From Nocardioides sp. Root122 (GTDB lineage: Bacteria > Actinomycetota > Actinomycetes > Propionibacteriales > Nocardioidaceae), in assembly GCF_001425025.1 (NCBI RefSeq), contig NZ_LMDE01000001.1:354751-418750 (forward strand): a stretch of 64,000 nt of DNA. The letters are read 5' to 3'. Shown one piece after another: positions 7,550-18,455 of the stretch. The notes under the pieces are model-generated. The model was given only the letters and a program-made list of their open reading frames with translations, did no database searches and had not been told where the DNA came from. Within the stretch, counting starts at the first letter, position 1; each line of letters opens with the position of its first letter. The position numbers were made by a program, and so were the translations under genes.

Positions 7550-10500
7550 GTGCGCATCGCACTGCTGTCCACGTCCGACACCGATCTGCTGAGTGCCCGG
7601 GCGTCCGGCGCGGATTACGTCCTCGCCAACCCGGCGCGGCCCGGCCACCAGTCGATGGCCGAGGTCATCGAGGGCTGCGACCTCGTCGTCGGCCGACTGC
7701 TCGGCTCGCCGCAGGACCTGTGCTCCGGCTTCACGCGCGTCGCCGCGACCGGCAAGCACGTCGTCGTGCTGGGGGGTGAGCAGGCGCCCAGCGCCGAGCT
7801 GATGGAGCTGTCGTCGGTGCCGATGGGCGTCGCGGCTGAGGCACATCGCTACCTCGCCGAGGGCGGTCCGGAGAACCTCCGCCAGCTGCACGCCTTCCTC
7901 TCCGACACGGTGCTGCTGACCGGTGAGGGGTTCGCGCCGCCGGCGGAGCTGCCGCAGTGGGGGTTCGCTGAGAGGGCGGAGGTTTCGAGGCTCGTCGCTG
8001 GCGCTCCTCGCACCTCGACCACCGAGGCGGCTGGCGCTCCTCGCACCTCAACCACCGAGAAGAGCAGAGTCGGTGTGCTCTACTACCGCGCCCACGAGGC
8101 GAGCGGGAACACCGCCTTCGCGCACGCGCTGGCCGACGCGATCGACGCGACGGGGGAGGCGGTCGGCGTACCGGTCTTCGCGGGGTCGCTGCGCTCCGCG
8201 CCCGGCGAGCTGTACGACGCCCTCGGCACGCTCGACGCGCTGATCGTGACCGTCCTCGCGGCCGGCGGCTCCGTCCCGGCGGGCGCCAGTGCCGGCGGGG
8301 ACGACGAGTCGTGGGACGTCGCGCGGATGTCGGCGCTCGACATCCCGATCATCCAGGGCCTCTGCCTCACCAGCAGCCGCGCGGAGTGGGAGGCGTCCGA
8401 CGACGGCGTGAGCCCGCTCGACTCTGCGACGCAGATCGCGATCCCGGAGTTCGACGGGCGGATCATCACCGCGCCGTTCTCCTTCAAGGAGGTCGACGCC
8501 GACGGCCTCCCGCACTACGTCGCCGACCCCGAGCGGTGCGCGCGCGTCGCCGGCATCGCGGTCCGGCACGCGCGCCTGCGCCACGTCCCGAACGCCGAGA
8601 AGCGGCTCGCGCTCGTGCTGTCGGCGTACCCCACCAAGCACGCGCGCATCGGCAACGCCGTCGGGCTCGACACCCCCGTCTCCGCGATCCGGATGCTGCA
8701 GCGGCTGCGGGCTGAGGGGTACGACCTGGGATCGGGGAACGTGGTCACGGACATCCTCGACCGCGACGCGACGGACACCGAGAAGGGCGATGCGCTGATC
8801 CACGCGCTGATCGCGGCAGGCGGGCAGGACGAGGAGTGGCTGACGCAGGCGCAGCTGACCGACGCGCACGTGCGGATCACCCCGCAGCAGTACGCCGAGT
8901 GGACCCGCGACCTGCCCGACGACCTGCGGGCCGACATGGTCGAGGCGTGGGGCGAGGCGCCCGGCTCGCTGTTCGTCAACGACGCCGGGGAGCTCGTGCT
9001 GGCGACGGTGCGGGCGGGGAACGTGGTGCTGCTGATCCAGCCGCCGCGCGGCTTCGGCGAGAACCCGATCGCGATCTACCACGACCCCGACCTCGCGCCG
9101 ACGCACCACTACCTCGGTGCCTACCGCTGGCTGGGCAGGGCTGTTCAAGAGGGAGGCTTCGGGGCCGATGCGGTCGTGCACCTCGGCAAGCACGGGTCGC
9201 TCGAGTGGCTCCCCGGCAAGAACGCCGCGCTGTCTGCGTCCTGCGGCACCGACGCGGCGCTCGGCAACCTGCCGATGGTCTACCCGTTCCTCGTCAACGA
9301 CCCCGGCGAGGGCGCGCAGGCCAAGCGGCGCGCGCACGCGACGATCGTCGACCACCTCGTGCCGCCGATGGCGCGCGCGGAGTCGTACGGCGACATCGCC
9401 CGCCTCGAGCAGCTCCTCGACGAGCACGCCAACATCGCCGCGATGGACCCGGCCAAGCTGCCGGCGATCCGCGGCGAGATCTGGCAGCTGATGCATGCCG
9501 CTGAGATGCACCGCGACCTCGGGCTGGACGAGCAGCCGGACGACGAGTCCTTCGACGACTTCATCATGCACGTCGACGGCTGGCTGTGTGAGATCAAGGA
9601 CGCGCAGATCCGTGACGGGCTGCACGTGCTCGGCGAGGCGCCTTCCGGCGAGGCGCGGGTGAACCTCGTGCTCGCGATCCTGCGCGCGGCGCAGGTGTTC
9701 GGCGGCCAGGCGCAGGCGGTGCCGGGCCTCCGCAGTGCCATCGCAGGTTTCGAGGCTCGCTTCGCTCGCACCTCAACCAGCGATGTCTCCGAGCTGCCGA
9801 CCGTCGAGGTCGACCGGATCGAGGCGATCGCGCGGGACCTGGTCGAGCAGATGGACAAGGCCGACTGGGATCCCGCTCGCGCGAAGGAGCTGCACGACGA
9901 CCCCGAGGTGGTGCGGGTGCTGGAGTTCGCTGCCACCCAGGTCGTGCCCCGGCTCGCGCGGACGACCGACGAGCTGGACGCCGTGGTCCACGCGCTCGAC
10001 GGCGGGTTCATCGCCGCCGGCCCGTCGGGGTCGCCGCTGCGCGGGCTGGTCAACGTGCTGCCGACCGGCCGGAACTTCTACACCGTCGACCCGCGCGCGG
10101 TCCCGTCGCGGCTGGCGTGGCAGACCGGGCAGGCGATGGCGGAGTCGCTCGTCGCGAAGTACGTCGAGGAGACCGGCTCCTGGCCGCAGTCCGTGGGCCT
10201 CTCGGTGTGGGGCACGAGTGCGATGCGCACGAGTGGCGACGACATCGCCGAGGTGCTCGCGCTGCTCGGCGTCCGGCCGGTGTGGGACGAGGCGTCACGC
10301 CGCCTCAACGACCTCCAGCTGATCCCGCTCGACGAGCTCGGCCGCCCGCGCATCGACGTCACGGTGCGGATCTCCGGCTTCTTCCGTGACGCCTTCCCGC
10401 ACGTGGTCGCGATGCTCGACGACGCCGTACGCCTGGTGGCCGGACTCGACGAGCCCGACGAGCACAACTACGTCCGTGCCCATGCCCGCGCCGACCTGGC

Positions 10501-11248
10501 CGAGCACGGCGACGAGCGGCGCTCCACCACCCGCATCTTCGGCTCCAAGCCCGGGTCGTACGGCGCCGGGATCCTGCAGGTCGTCGAGTCCGGCAACTGG
10601 CGCAGCGACAACGACCTCGCGGAGGTCTACACGGCTTGGGGCGGCTTCGCCTACGGACGTGACCTCGACGGGGCGCCGGCCGCGGACGACATGCGCACCA
10701 ACTACCGCCGGATCAAGGTCGCGGCGAAGAACGTCGACACCCGCGAGCACGACATCGCCGACAGCGACGACTACTTCCAGTACCACGGCGGCATGGTCGC
10801 CACCGTGCGTGCGCTGACCGGCAGCGACCCCAAGGCGTACGTCGGTGACTCGACGTCCCCGGACGCGGTGCGGACCCGGACGCTGCAGGAGGAGACGAAC
10901 CGCGTCTTCCGGGCGCGCGTCGTCAACCCGCGCTGGATCGCGGCGATGCAGCGCCACGGCTACAAGGGCGCCTTCGAGCTCGCCGCGACCGTCGACTACC
11001 TCTTCGGCTTCGACGCGACGGCGGGCGTGGTGCACGACTGGATGTACGAGTCGCTGGCCAAGGAGTACGTCCTCGACGAGACCAACCAGCAGTTCCTCCG
11101 GACCTCCAACCTCTGGGCGCTGCGCGGCATCGTCGAGCGGCTGCACGAGGCTGGCGAGCGCGGTCTGTGGGAGTCGCCCGACGCCGACGTGATGGCCGCG
11201 CTCCAGCAGGTCTACCTCGACGTCGAGGGCGAGCTGGAGGACCGGTGA
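7550..11248 (+). CDS. cobN: Cobaltochelatase subunit CobN
   Basis: CobN is the large subunit that inserts Co2+ into hydrogenobyrinate a,c-diamide, working with a CobST-type ATPase encoded elsewhere. The 1,232-residue product has the family landmarks VLALSAYPTKHARIGNAVGL-like segment (about 362-380), VHLGKHGSLEWLPGK from residue 543, the PTGRNFYTVDPRAVPS stretch near 837 and FGSKPGSYGAGI near 1000. The GTG start is preceded by GGGAGGA. Two stretches are translated palindromic repeats: about residues 145-170 (RLVAGAPRTSTTEAAGAP..., with a tandem 11-residue copy) and 733-744 (GFEARFARTSTS). Both lie where linkers are expected and keep the frame. The stop overlaps the cobF start by 4 bases. Confidence 0.95.
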   Translation: MRIALLSTSDTDLLSARASGADYVLANPARPGHQSMAEVIEGCDLVVGRLLGSPQDLCSGFTRVAATGKHVVVLGGEQAPSAELMELSSVPMGVAAEAHRYLAEGGPENLRQLHAFLSDTVLLTGEGFAPPAELPQWGFAERAEVSRLVAGAPRTSTTEAAGAPRTSTTEKSRVGVLYYRAHEASGNTAFAHALADAIDATGEAVGVPVFAGSLRSAPGELYDALGTLDALIVTVLAAGGSVPAGASAGGDDESWDVARMSALDIPIIQGLCLTSSRAEWEASDDGVSPLDSATQIAIPEFDGRIITAPFSFKEVDADGLPHYVADPERCARVAGIAVRHARLRHVPNAEKRLALVLSAYPTKHARIGNAVGLDTPVSAIRMLQRLRAEGYDLGSGNVVTDILDRDATDTEKGDALIHALIAAGGQDEEWLTQAQLTDAHVRITPQQYAEWTRDLPDDLRADMVEAWGEAPGSLFVNDAGELVLATVRAGNVVLLIQPPRGFGENPIAIYHDPDLAPTHHYLGAYRWLGRAVQEGGFGADAVVHLGKHGSLEWLPGKNAALSASCGTDAALGNLPMVYPFLVNDPGEGAQAKRRAHATIVDHLVPPMARAESYGDIARLEQLLDEHANIAAMDPAKLPAIRGEIWQLMHAAEMHRDLGLDEQPDDESFDDFIMHVDGWLCEIKDAQIRDGLHVLGEAPSGEARVNLVLAILRAAQVFGGQAQAVPGLRSAIAGFEARFARTSTSDVSELPTVEVDRIEAIARDLVEQMDKADWDPARAKELHDDPEVVRVLEFAATQVVPRLARTTDELDAVVHALDGGFIAAGPSGSPLRGLVNVLPTGRNFYTVDPRAVPSRLAWQTGQAMAESLVAKYVEETGSWPQSVGLSVWGTSAMRTSGDDIAEVLALLGVRPVWDEASRRLNDLQLIPLDELGRPRIDVTVRISGFFRDAFPHVVAMLDDAVRLVAGLDEPDEHNYVRAHARADLAEHGDERRSTTRIFGSKPGSYGAGILQVVESGNWRSDNDLAEVYTAWGGFAYGRDLDGAPAADDMRTNYRRIKVAAKNVDTREHDIADSDDYFQYHGGMVATVRALTGSDPKAYVGDSTSPDAVRTRTLQEETNRVFRARVVNPRWIAAMQRHGYKGAFELAATVDYLFGFDATAGVVHDWMYESLAKEYVLDETNQQFLRTSNLWALRGIVERLHEAGERGLWESPDADVMAALQQVYLDVEGELEDR
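7981..8060 (+). repeat. Palindromic repeat translated inside CobN, with 33-bp tandem copy
   Basis: GGTTTCGAGGCTCGTCGCTG, then GCGCTCCTCGCACCTCGACC and ACCGAG form a full element. The half GCTGGCGCTCCTCGCACCTC plus ACCACCGAG is then repeated once with a period of 33 bp, which adds 11 codons (AGAPRTSTTEA followed by AGAPRTSTTEK). The arms have the longer CGTCGCTGGCGCTCCTCG centre, like the minus-oriented copies beside clpB. The reading frame of cobN is open through it. Confidence 0.9.
9746..9784 (+). repeat. Second palindromic repeat translated inside CobN
   Basis: GGTTTCGAGGCTCGCTTCGC followed by TCGCACCTCAACCAGCGAT is read in frame as GFEARFARTSTSD. It falls between the helix ending GLRSAIA and the segment starting TVEVDRIEAIARDL, where other CobN proteins have a short variable loop. 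Confidence 0.9.
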
Positions 11249-11973
11249 TCGAGCTCGGCGTCTCCCGGGTCCGCATCATCGGCATCGGCTGCCACCCGGG
11301 TCAGCTGACCGCCGAGTCGCGCGCCGCGATCGCTTCGTGCGACTACATCATCGCGGCGGACAAGGGACCGGGTGACCCGCTGCTCGCGCTCCGCCGCGCG
11401 ATCTGCGCCGATGTCGGCGTCGAGCTGGTCGCCGTCGCCGATCCGCCTCGGGATCGCGACGACCCGGCCGACTACGACGGCGCGGTCCTCGACTGGCACG
11501 ACGCGCGGGCGGCGGCGTACGACTCCGTCATCCTGGACCGCCCGGGCACGGTCGGCTTCCTCGTCTGGGGCGACCCGGCGTTCTACGACTCCACGATCCG
11601 CGTGGTCGAGCGCCTCCGCCTGGAGTACGACGTCCTGCCCGGTGTCTCCGCGCTCTCGCTCCTCGCCGCCCGCCACCGCGTCGTGCTCCACGAGGTCGGC
11701 AGGCCGGTGCTGGTGACGACGGGGCGGCGACTCGTGGCCGAGGTGGCCGCCGGCCACGACAACCTCGTGGTGATGCTCGACGGCCGGCTGCAGGCGGCCG
11801 ACCTCGACGGCGACTGGGACATCTGGTGGGGCGCCAACCTCGGCAGCCCGCACGAGGAGCTGGTGGCCGGACGGCTCGGGGACGTCGTGTCGTCGATCCG
11901 CCAGGCGCGGGAGCGGGCGAGGGACGCCGACGGCTGGGTGATGGACACCTACCTCCTCCGGCGGCGCCGCTGA
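11245..11973 (+). CDS. cobF: Precorrin-6A synthase (deacetylating)
   Basis: CobF methylates C1 of precorrin-5 and releases acetate. The 242-residue product begins with a tetrapyrrole-methylase strand and loop (VRIIGIGCHPGQLT, about 8-22), then AADKGPGDPLLALRR, the WGDPAFYDST substrate loop, and VLPGVSALSLLAARHRV. The C-terminal WDIWWGANLGSPHEELVAG stretch is characteristic of CobF. Its GTG start overlaps the cobN stop (GTGA), so the pair is one transcription and translation unit behind the cobN riboswitch. Length is normal. A repeat doublet starts 18 bases after the stop. Confidence 0.93.
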   Translation: MIELGVSRVRIIGIGCHPGQLTAESRAAIASCDYIIAADKGPGDPLLALRRAICADVGVELVAVADPPRDRDDPADYDGAVLDWHDARAAAYDSVILDRPGTVGFLVWGDPAFYDSTIRVVERLRLEYDVLPGVSALSLLAARHRVVLHEVGRPVLVTTGRRLVAEVAAGHDNLVVMLDGRLQAADLDGDWDIWWGANLGSPHEELVAGRLGDVVSSIRQARERARDADGWVMDTYLLRRRR

Positions 11974-11991
11974 CGCCGCTGCGCTCGCTCC

Positions 11992-12086
11992 TTGGTGGTT
12001 GAGGTGCGAGGAGCGCCAGCGACGAGCCTCGAAACCTGGATCAGCGTGGTTTCGAGGCTCGCTGCGCTCGCACCTCAACCACCGAG
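11992..12086. repeat. Head-to-head doublet of palindromic repeats upstream of clpB
   Basis: A minus-oriented copy (11992-12036, GTTGAGGTGCGAGGAGCGCC then AGCGACGAGCCTCGAAACC) and a plus-oriented copy (12046-12086) face each other across a 9-base spacer, TGGATCAGC. The two arms have different centres, one long and one short. It occupies the gap between cobF and the clpB promoter. Confidence 0.9.
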
Positions 12087-12095
12087 GAAGTTCGA

Positions 12096-12142
12096 GGAAG
12101 AAGCGGCAAAGATCTCAAAGTTGAGGGGAATCGACTCAACTT
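12096..12142 (+). promoter_or_regulatory. clpB promoter with HspR-binding HAIR element
   Basis: GTTGAGG-N7-ACTCAAC at 12120-12140 matches the HAIR operator (CTTGAGT-N7-ACTCAAG) bound by the heat-shock repressor HspR in actinobacteria; the flanks extend the dyad to AAGTTGAG and CTCAACTT. GGAAGA (12096-12101) and GTT (12120-12122), 18 bases apart, fit a SigH/SigR-type heat and oxidative stress promoter overlapped by the operator. The promoter assignment is less sure than the operator. Confidence 0.8.
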
Positions 12143-12210
12143 CTGGCGCGTTGGAGCAGGTGGGACCAGAGTTGGTCCCGAGCAGACACTCGTGACCAGG
12201 AGGACCTGAG

Positions 12211-14791
<2,581 letters not shown>

Positions 14792-14799
<8 letters not shown>

Positions 14800-14886
14800 G
14801 GTGCGAGGAGCGCCAGCGACGAGCCTCGAAACCGCGCAGGTCAGTGTGGTTTCGAGGCTCGCTGCGCTCGCACCTCAACCACCGAG
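14792..14886. repeat. Head-to-head doublet of palindromic repeats at the clpB 3' end
   Basis: The minus-oriented copy (14792-14833) and the plus-oriented copy (14846-14886) are arranged as in the doublet upstream of clpB, with a 12-base spacer, GCGCAGGTCAGT. The left copy begins with the clpB stop codon, and the right copy carries the stop codon of the globin remnant on the other strand. Confidence 0.9.
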
Positions 14887-15057
14887 CCAGGCGACCGGGC
14901 CGTCCCAGTCCCAGTGGGGGAGCGGGAGGTCGTCGGGGACGTCGTCCTTCGACCGGCCCCAGGCCTGGAACGGGCCGGTCGCGGCCCAGTCGACGTACGC
15001 CGTGATGGCCCGGCGCAGCCGCGGGTCGTCGGGCACGCCGGCTCGACCTGCGGACTG
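14875..15057 (-). pseudogene. C-terminal remnant of a globin-like protein
   Basis: After the stop of the WXG100-like gene, the minus strand stays open for about 60 codons, including GVPDDPRLRRAITAYVDWAA and a VPDDLPLPHWDWDGPV tail. The pattern of a helix ending in a Trp-containing turn followed by a Pro-rich PxPxWxW tail recalls the C-termini of actinobacterial globin proteins. No start codon, ribosome-binding site or upstream globin helices are visible, so this looks like the 3' stub of a lost gene. The frame ends at a TGA contributed by the palindromic repeat. The family call rests on memory of homologues and is moderate. Confidence 0.45.
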
Positions 15058-15088
15058 TGGCCGTCGGCCGCCTCTGATCGACCGGTCG

Positions 15089-16765
15089 TCAGCCGGGGGT
15101 GATGCCGTGGAAGGCGCCGCCGATGACGTCGTCGGTGCGCTGGTAGTCGCGGGCGGAGTCCATCAGGTTGTCCGAGACGAGGGCGACGGCCTTCGAGCCG
15201 GAGCGCAGGCTGTCGGAGGCCGCGTCGAGCAGCGTCGTCACGGCCGACGCGAACCCGCCGGCGCCGGGCACCTCCCCGAGGTCGTCGGCGTGGACCTTCA
15301 CCCCGCGCACGGTCGAGGACGCCGAGGACAGCTGGCTGCTCGGCCGGTCGAGTGCGTGCGAGGCCTCGCGCAGCGTGCCGGGCTGGACGTCGAAGTCCGC
15401 GCCGAGGCCGAGCGCCGAGAGGGGGGTGATCGTCAGGTAGGGGTTGGCCCAGAGGTCGTCGTCATCCGACTTGCCGGGAAGCCAGCCCCAGTCGGTGCCG
15501 TCGTCGGAGTACTGGTCGGCCGTCGACTCGTAGGTCGTGAGGAGATTCCCGTCCACCTCCACGACACCCTCGGCCATGTTGGGCAGCGTGTAGGGATCGC
15601 TGCGGTCGCCGGTCTCGCGGTCCTGCACGATCAGCGAGCCCTCGTCGAAGCGGTTGGGCGAGGTGCTGAAGACGAACTCGCCGTCGCGGACCACCAGGCC
15701 CTGCGCCTTGTCGGGGGTGTCGTGGACCTCCGGGTCGCCGTGGGCGTCGAGCGCTGGCTGCCACGTACCCGAGGGTCCCTTCTCGTAGACGTAGAGCTTG
15801 TCGGCGTCGTAGTCGCCCAGGTAGAGCCTGCCGTCGTGGATCGCGGAGTAGGAGCCTCCGGACGCGACGTCCTGGACGCTGCTGGCGTTGACCGTGCCGC
15901 CGTTGTGCTGGCCCCGGATCTCCGACATGGAGTAGGTGTAGACCTTCCCCTTGTCGACCACGACGACGTCGTCGCCCTGCACGCTGACGCCACCCGCGTG
16001 CGACGGCCCGCGGAGCGGTGGGTCGGCGTACGGGTCGTGCAGCCCGGCGAGGTCGACGTCGCCGAGCTCCTGGCCGGTGACCGCGTCGACCAGCGCCAGC
16101 GTGGACGTCCCGTCCTTGGTGTAGTAGCTCATCACGTAGGTGCCGGTGCGCGGGTCGTAGCCCAGCCCCTGCGGGGTGAGTCCGCGGTCGTCACCGGTGG
16201 CCAGGGTGTTGGGGATGAGTGGGCCGAAGGTGCTGCCGCTCTCCTCGGCCCACTCCTTGTTCTTCGCCAGCCCCTGCTCGACCCACTTCCGGGTCTCCTC
16301 GTCGAGGCTGTCGAGGTCGACGTCCTCGCCCGTGATGACGGCGGCGACGGCGGTCAGCTGCTGGCCGTAGGTGGCGCCGACCTCGACCAACCGGGTGCGC
16401 ACGACCATCGCGAGGATCCCCTCGAGGACCGGGATCAGGTCGCCGGGACGGTTGCGCCAGAAGGAGATGTAGTGGTCGGCCTGCTGCACCGCGGTGTCGT
16501 ACGCCGCCGCCGCGACGTCGAGGGCTCCCCGCGCGCGGGCGACGGCGGAGCGGTTGACCGAGACGCCGTTGGCGAGCTGGGTGATGCGGGCCTGGAAGCC
16601 GACGGCCGCCGGCCCGCTCCAGTCGGTCGTCGCGGCGGCGTCGTGGATCCGGCCACGCGCGTCGTCGAGGTCGTGCCCGACGTCGGCGAGCGTGTCGGCC
16701 GCCGACGTCAGGGCGCCCTTGTTGCCCGAGACGATGCGCCGGTGGTCGATCTCGGGGTCGATCAC
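15089..16765 (-). CDS. WXG100-like / beta-propeller-like secreted protein
   Basis: A 558-residue protein of unusual layout. Residues 1 to about 140 are helical with a WSG turn ([17 protein letters not shown]) and a second long helix, as in WXG100/LXG substrates of type VII (ESX) secretion. Residues about 190-450 are beta-rich with recurring units such as [27 protein letters not shown] and [20 protein letters not shown], suggesting a propeller. The last 100 residues ([20 protein letters not shown] onward, to GAFHGITPG) form a second WXG100-like helical pair. No Sec signal peptide is visible. The GTG start has a GGAGG site and overlaps the stop of the lipoprotein gene by 4 bases, so the two probably act together. 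Confidence 0.6.
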   Translation of the reverse strand: MIDPEIDHRRIVSGNKGALTSAADTLADVGHDLDDARGRIHDAAATTDWSGPAAVGFQARITQLANGVSVNRSAVARARGALDVAAAAYDTAVQQADHYISFWRNRPGDLIPVLEGILAMVVRTRLVEVGATYGQQLTAVAAVITGEDVDLDSLDEETRKWVEQGLAKNKEWAEESGSTFGPLIPNTLATGDDRGLTPQGLGYDPRTGTYVMSYYTKDGTSTLALVDAVTGQELGDVDLAGLHDPYADPPLRGPSHAGGVSVQGDDVVVVDKGKVYTYSMSEIRGQHNGGTVNASSVQDVASGGSYSAIHDGRLYLGDYDADKLYVYEKGPSGTWQPALDAHGDPEVHDTPDKAQGLVVRDGEFVFSTSPNRFDEGSLIVQDRETGDRSDPYTLPNMAEGVVEVDGNLLTTYESTADQYSDDGTDWGWLPGKSDDDDLWANPYLTITPLSALGLGADFDVQPGTLREASHALDRPSSQLSSASSTVRGVKVHADDLGEVPGAGGFASAVTTLLDAASDSLRSGSKAVALVSDNLMDSARDYQRTDDVIGGAFHGITPG

Positions 16766-17790
16766 GACCCACCTCCGGGTCTGCCGAGGTCGAGGCCCTC
16801 GTCGCCCGCGCCGACCGGGAACCGGACCCGGGCGCCGGCGGTGCCGTCCACCCGGGCGCACGCGCCCTCGGGGACCTCGCACGTGACCAGGGTCGCCGTG
16901 TTGTCGGGGCCGAGGTCCTGCCCCGCGCCGGGGCCTGCGATCGCGATGCCGACGACGGTGGCCTCGTCGAGCCACCACCGCAGGTCGCGACGGGGCGTGC
17001 CGGTCCGGATCGGGACCGGCGCGCCGTTGGCGGAGACCACCCGGTCGTCGAAGCCGCGGTCCTGGATCGTCCACTCCCCGTCGGGGCTCACGGGGTCGGA
17101 TGGGCGGCGGAATCCCGACTCGAGCGGCTCACCCTCGCCGTCGGGCAGGGTGAAGAAGAAGTCGCCGAGCCCCTCGACGACGGCCGCACCGTTGTCGGGG
17201 AACCGGACGCCGAGGTACACCTCGGGGTAGTCGTGCTCCAGGTCGTCCTCGTCGGGGTCGCCCATGCCGTCGGCGGTCTCCACCACCCGCTCGCCGGTGG
17301 TCGTGTCGACGACGATCGCGGTGCCGCGCGGCTGGCCGCTGAAGTCGTCCTCCGGCCCCGAGGTCGCGTCGACGAACCCCAGGTAGCGGCCGTCCGGGGA
17401 GCTGCCGATCGACTCGACGTAGACCGTCACTCCGGTGTCACTCACCGTGCCGTCGCGGCCGGCGAAGTGGAGCGGACCGGTGGACGTGCTGGAGTGCCGG
17501 CCGGCCGACTCCTCGCTCTCGGCTGGGGTGAACCAGACCCCGTCGCCGGCGACGACGTACGTCGTGAGGGGCCCGCCCACGTCGATCGTCGTGCCGTCGG
17601 AGAGGTGCACGACGCCGTCCGCCGCCCAGATGAGCCCCGAGGTGTCGACGGGGTCCGTGCTCGTCCACGCGGCCATGCCGGCGGCGGTCGTCCCGCCGTC
17701 GGTCGGACCGGTGGACGGGTCCGAGCAGCCGGCGGTCAGCAGCACGGCTGCTGCGAGCGCGAGCCGCGCGACGGTCCCTGTCCCTGGCAT
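16762..17790 (-). CDS. Lipoprotein with propeller-like repeats
   Basis: A 342-residue protein with a lipoprotein signal: a short basic N-terminus, a hydrophobic LALAAAVLL core and the lipobox LTAGC, so it should be anchored outside the membrane. The mature part begins with a Ser/Thr/Gly-rich linker and then repeats short strands with Asp/Gly turns (SSPDGRYLGFV, VSPDGEWTIQD), resembling WD40/TolB-type blades. A TTG start 33 bases upstream is possible, but ATG 17790 places the signal correctly. Translationally coupled to the WXG100-like gene downstream, it may be its partner at the cell surface. No enzymatic motif is seen. Confidence 0.6.
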   Translation of the reverse strand: MPGTGTVARLALAAAVLLTAGCSDPSTGPTDGGTTAAGMAAWTSTDPVDTSGLIWAADGVVHLSDGTTIDVGGPLTTYVVAGDGVWFTPAESEESAGRHSSTSTGPLHFAGRDGTVSDTGVTVYVESIGSSPDGRYLGFVDATSGPEDDFSGQPRGTAIVVDTTTGERVVETADGMGDPDEDDLEHDYPEVYLGVRFPDNGAAVVEGLGDFFFTLPDGEGEPLESGFRRPSDPVSPDGEWTIQDRGFDDRVVSANGAPVPIRTGTPRRDLRWWLDEATVVGIAIAGPGAGQDLGPDNTATLVTCEVPEGACARVDGTAGARVRFPVGAGDEGLDLGRPGGGS

Positions 17791-17850
17791 GGGAGGAGTC
17801 TGCCCCGGCGCCCCTGTGGACAAACCGGCCGCCTCACCAGGCTCGGCGAG

Positions 17851-18309
17851 TCACTCGCCGGTGTCGACCTCTTCGGTCGCCAGCTCCTCGTCCCGCCGGG
17901 CCTCGGACCGCCGGCTCAGCCAGCCACCGCCCCACAGCGCGGCGAGCACCAGCACGGGCTGGAAGAACAGCCGGATGAACCGGGCGCGGTCGGTGTCGAG
18001 GCCGAACGCGTCGGTGCCCTCGACGTACTGCGCGATGTTGCCCGGGAAGATCGCGACGAAGAAGGCTGCGAGGAGCGCGCCGACGGTGCGCCGGTGCTTC
18101 GGCAGTGCGACGAACGCCGCGCCCAGGCTGATCTCGACGATGCCCGACCCGACGACGGTGAGGTCCTCGTCGAGGGGGAACCAGTCGGGCACCTGCGCCT
18201 GGAACTCCTGGCGCTGGGTGGTCAGGTGCAGCACCCCCGCGCCCACCATGAAGGAGCCGAGCAGGACGCGTCCGAGGGTCTGTGCCTTCACGGCCTCCAC
18301 CCTAACCAC
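17851..18309 (-). CDS. DoxX-family membrane protein
   Basis: A 152-residue protein with four predicted membrane segments (about residues 10-28, 48-68, 75-92 and 110-130). The opening GRVLLGSFMVGAGVLHL is typical of DoxX/DoxD-like proteins, where the glycine-rich first helix is followed by a short loop with a conserved small-residue helix. The acidic tail EELATEEVDTGE is cytoplasmic. Family members are linked to redox stress resistance in mycobacteria, but this one has no partner gene here that would fix its role. Confidence 0.75.
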   Translation of the reverse strand: MVRVEAVKAQTLGRVLLGSFMVGAGVLHLTTQRQEFQAQVPDWFPLDEDLTVVGSGIVEISLGAAFVALPKHRRTVGALLAAFFVAIFPGNIAQYVEGTDAFGLDTDRARFIRLFFQPVLVLAALWGGGWLSRRSEARRDEELATEEVDTGE

Positions 18310-18320
18310 GCCCCGAACCC

Positions 18321-18455
18321 CGGTAGTCCCCTACGTTCTGAACGCGGCGGCGCGGTCGGGCCGTGCGAAACGTAGGGGACTACCCGTCCAGAACGTAGGG
18401 GACTACCCGTCCAGAACGTAGGGGACTACCCGTCCAGAACGTAGGGGACTACCCG
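18321..18455. repeat. 23-bp tandem repeat with an inverted flanking copy
   Basis: The unit AACGTAGGGGACTACCCG plus TCCAG (23 bp) is present three times in full (18369-18391, 18392-18414, 18415-18437) and a fourth time without its last bases (18438-18455). An inverted copy, GGTAGTCCCCTACGTT, lies at 18322-18337, so the units can fold back with a stem of about 16 bp. The last unit supplies the TAG stop of the FAD oxidase gene. There are no unique spacers, so it is not a CRISPR array. Confidence 0.9.

Noticed and set aside
6211..7779. Plus-strand open frame across cobG and the cobN leader
   Set aside because: It runs antisense to CobG, through a riboswitch and into CobN in the wrong frame.
2459..11973. 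Complete cobalamin pathway in the window
   Set aside because: cobK, cobL, cobB, cobO, cobS/cobT and the lower-ligand genes are absent here, so the cluster is partial.
18369..18455. Possible CRISPR array
   Set aside because: The units follow each other directly with no unique spacers, and no cas gene is near.
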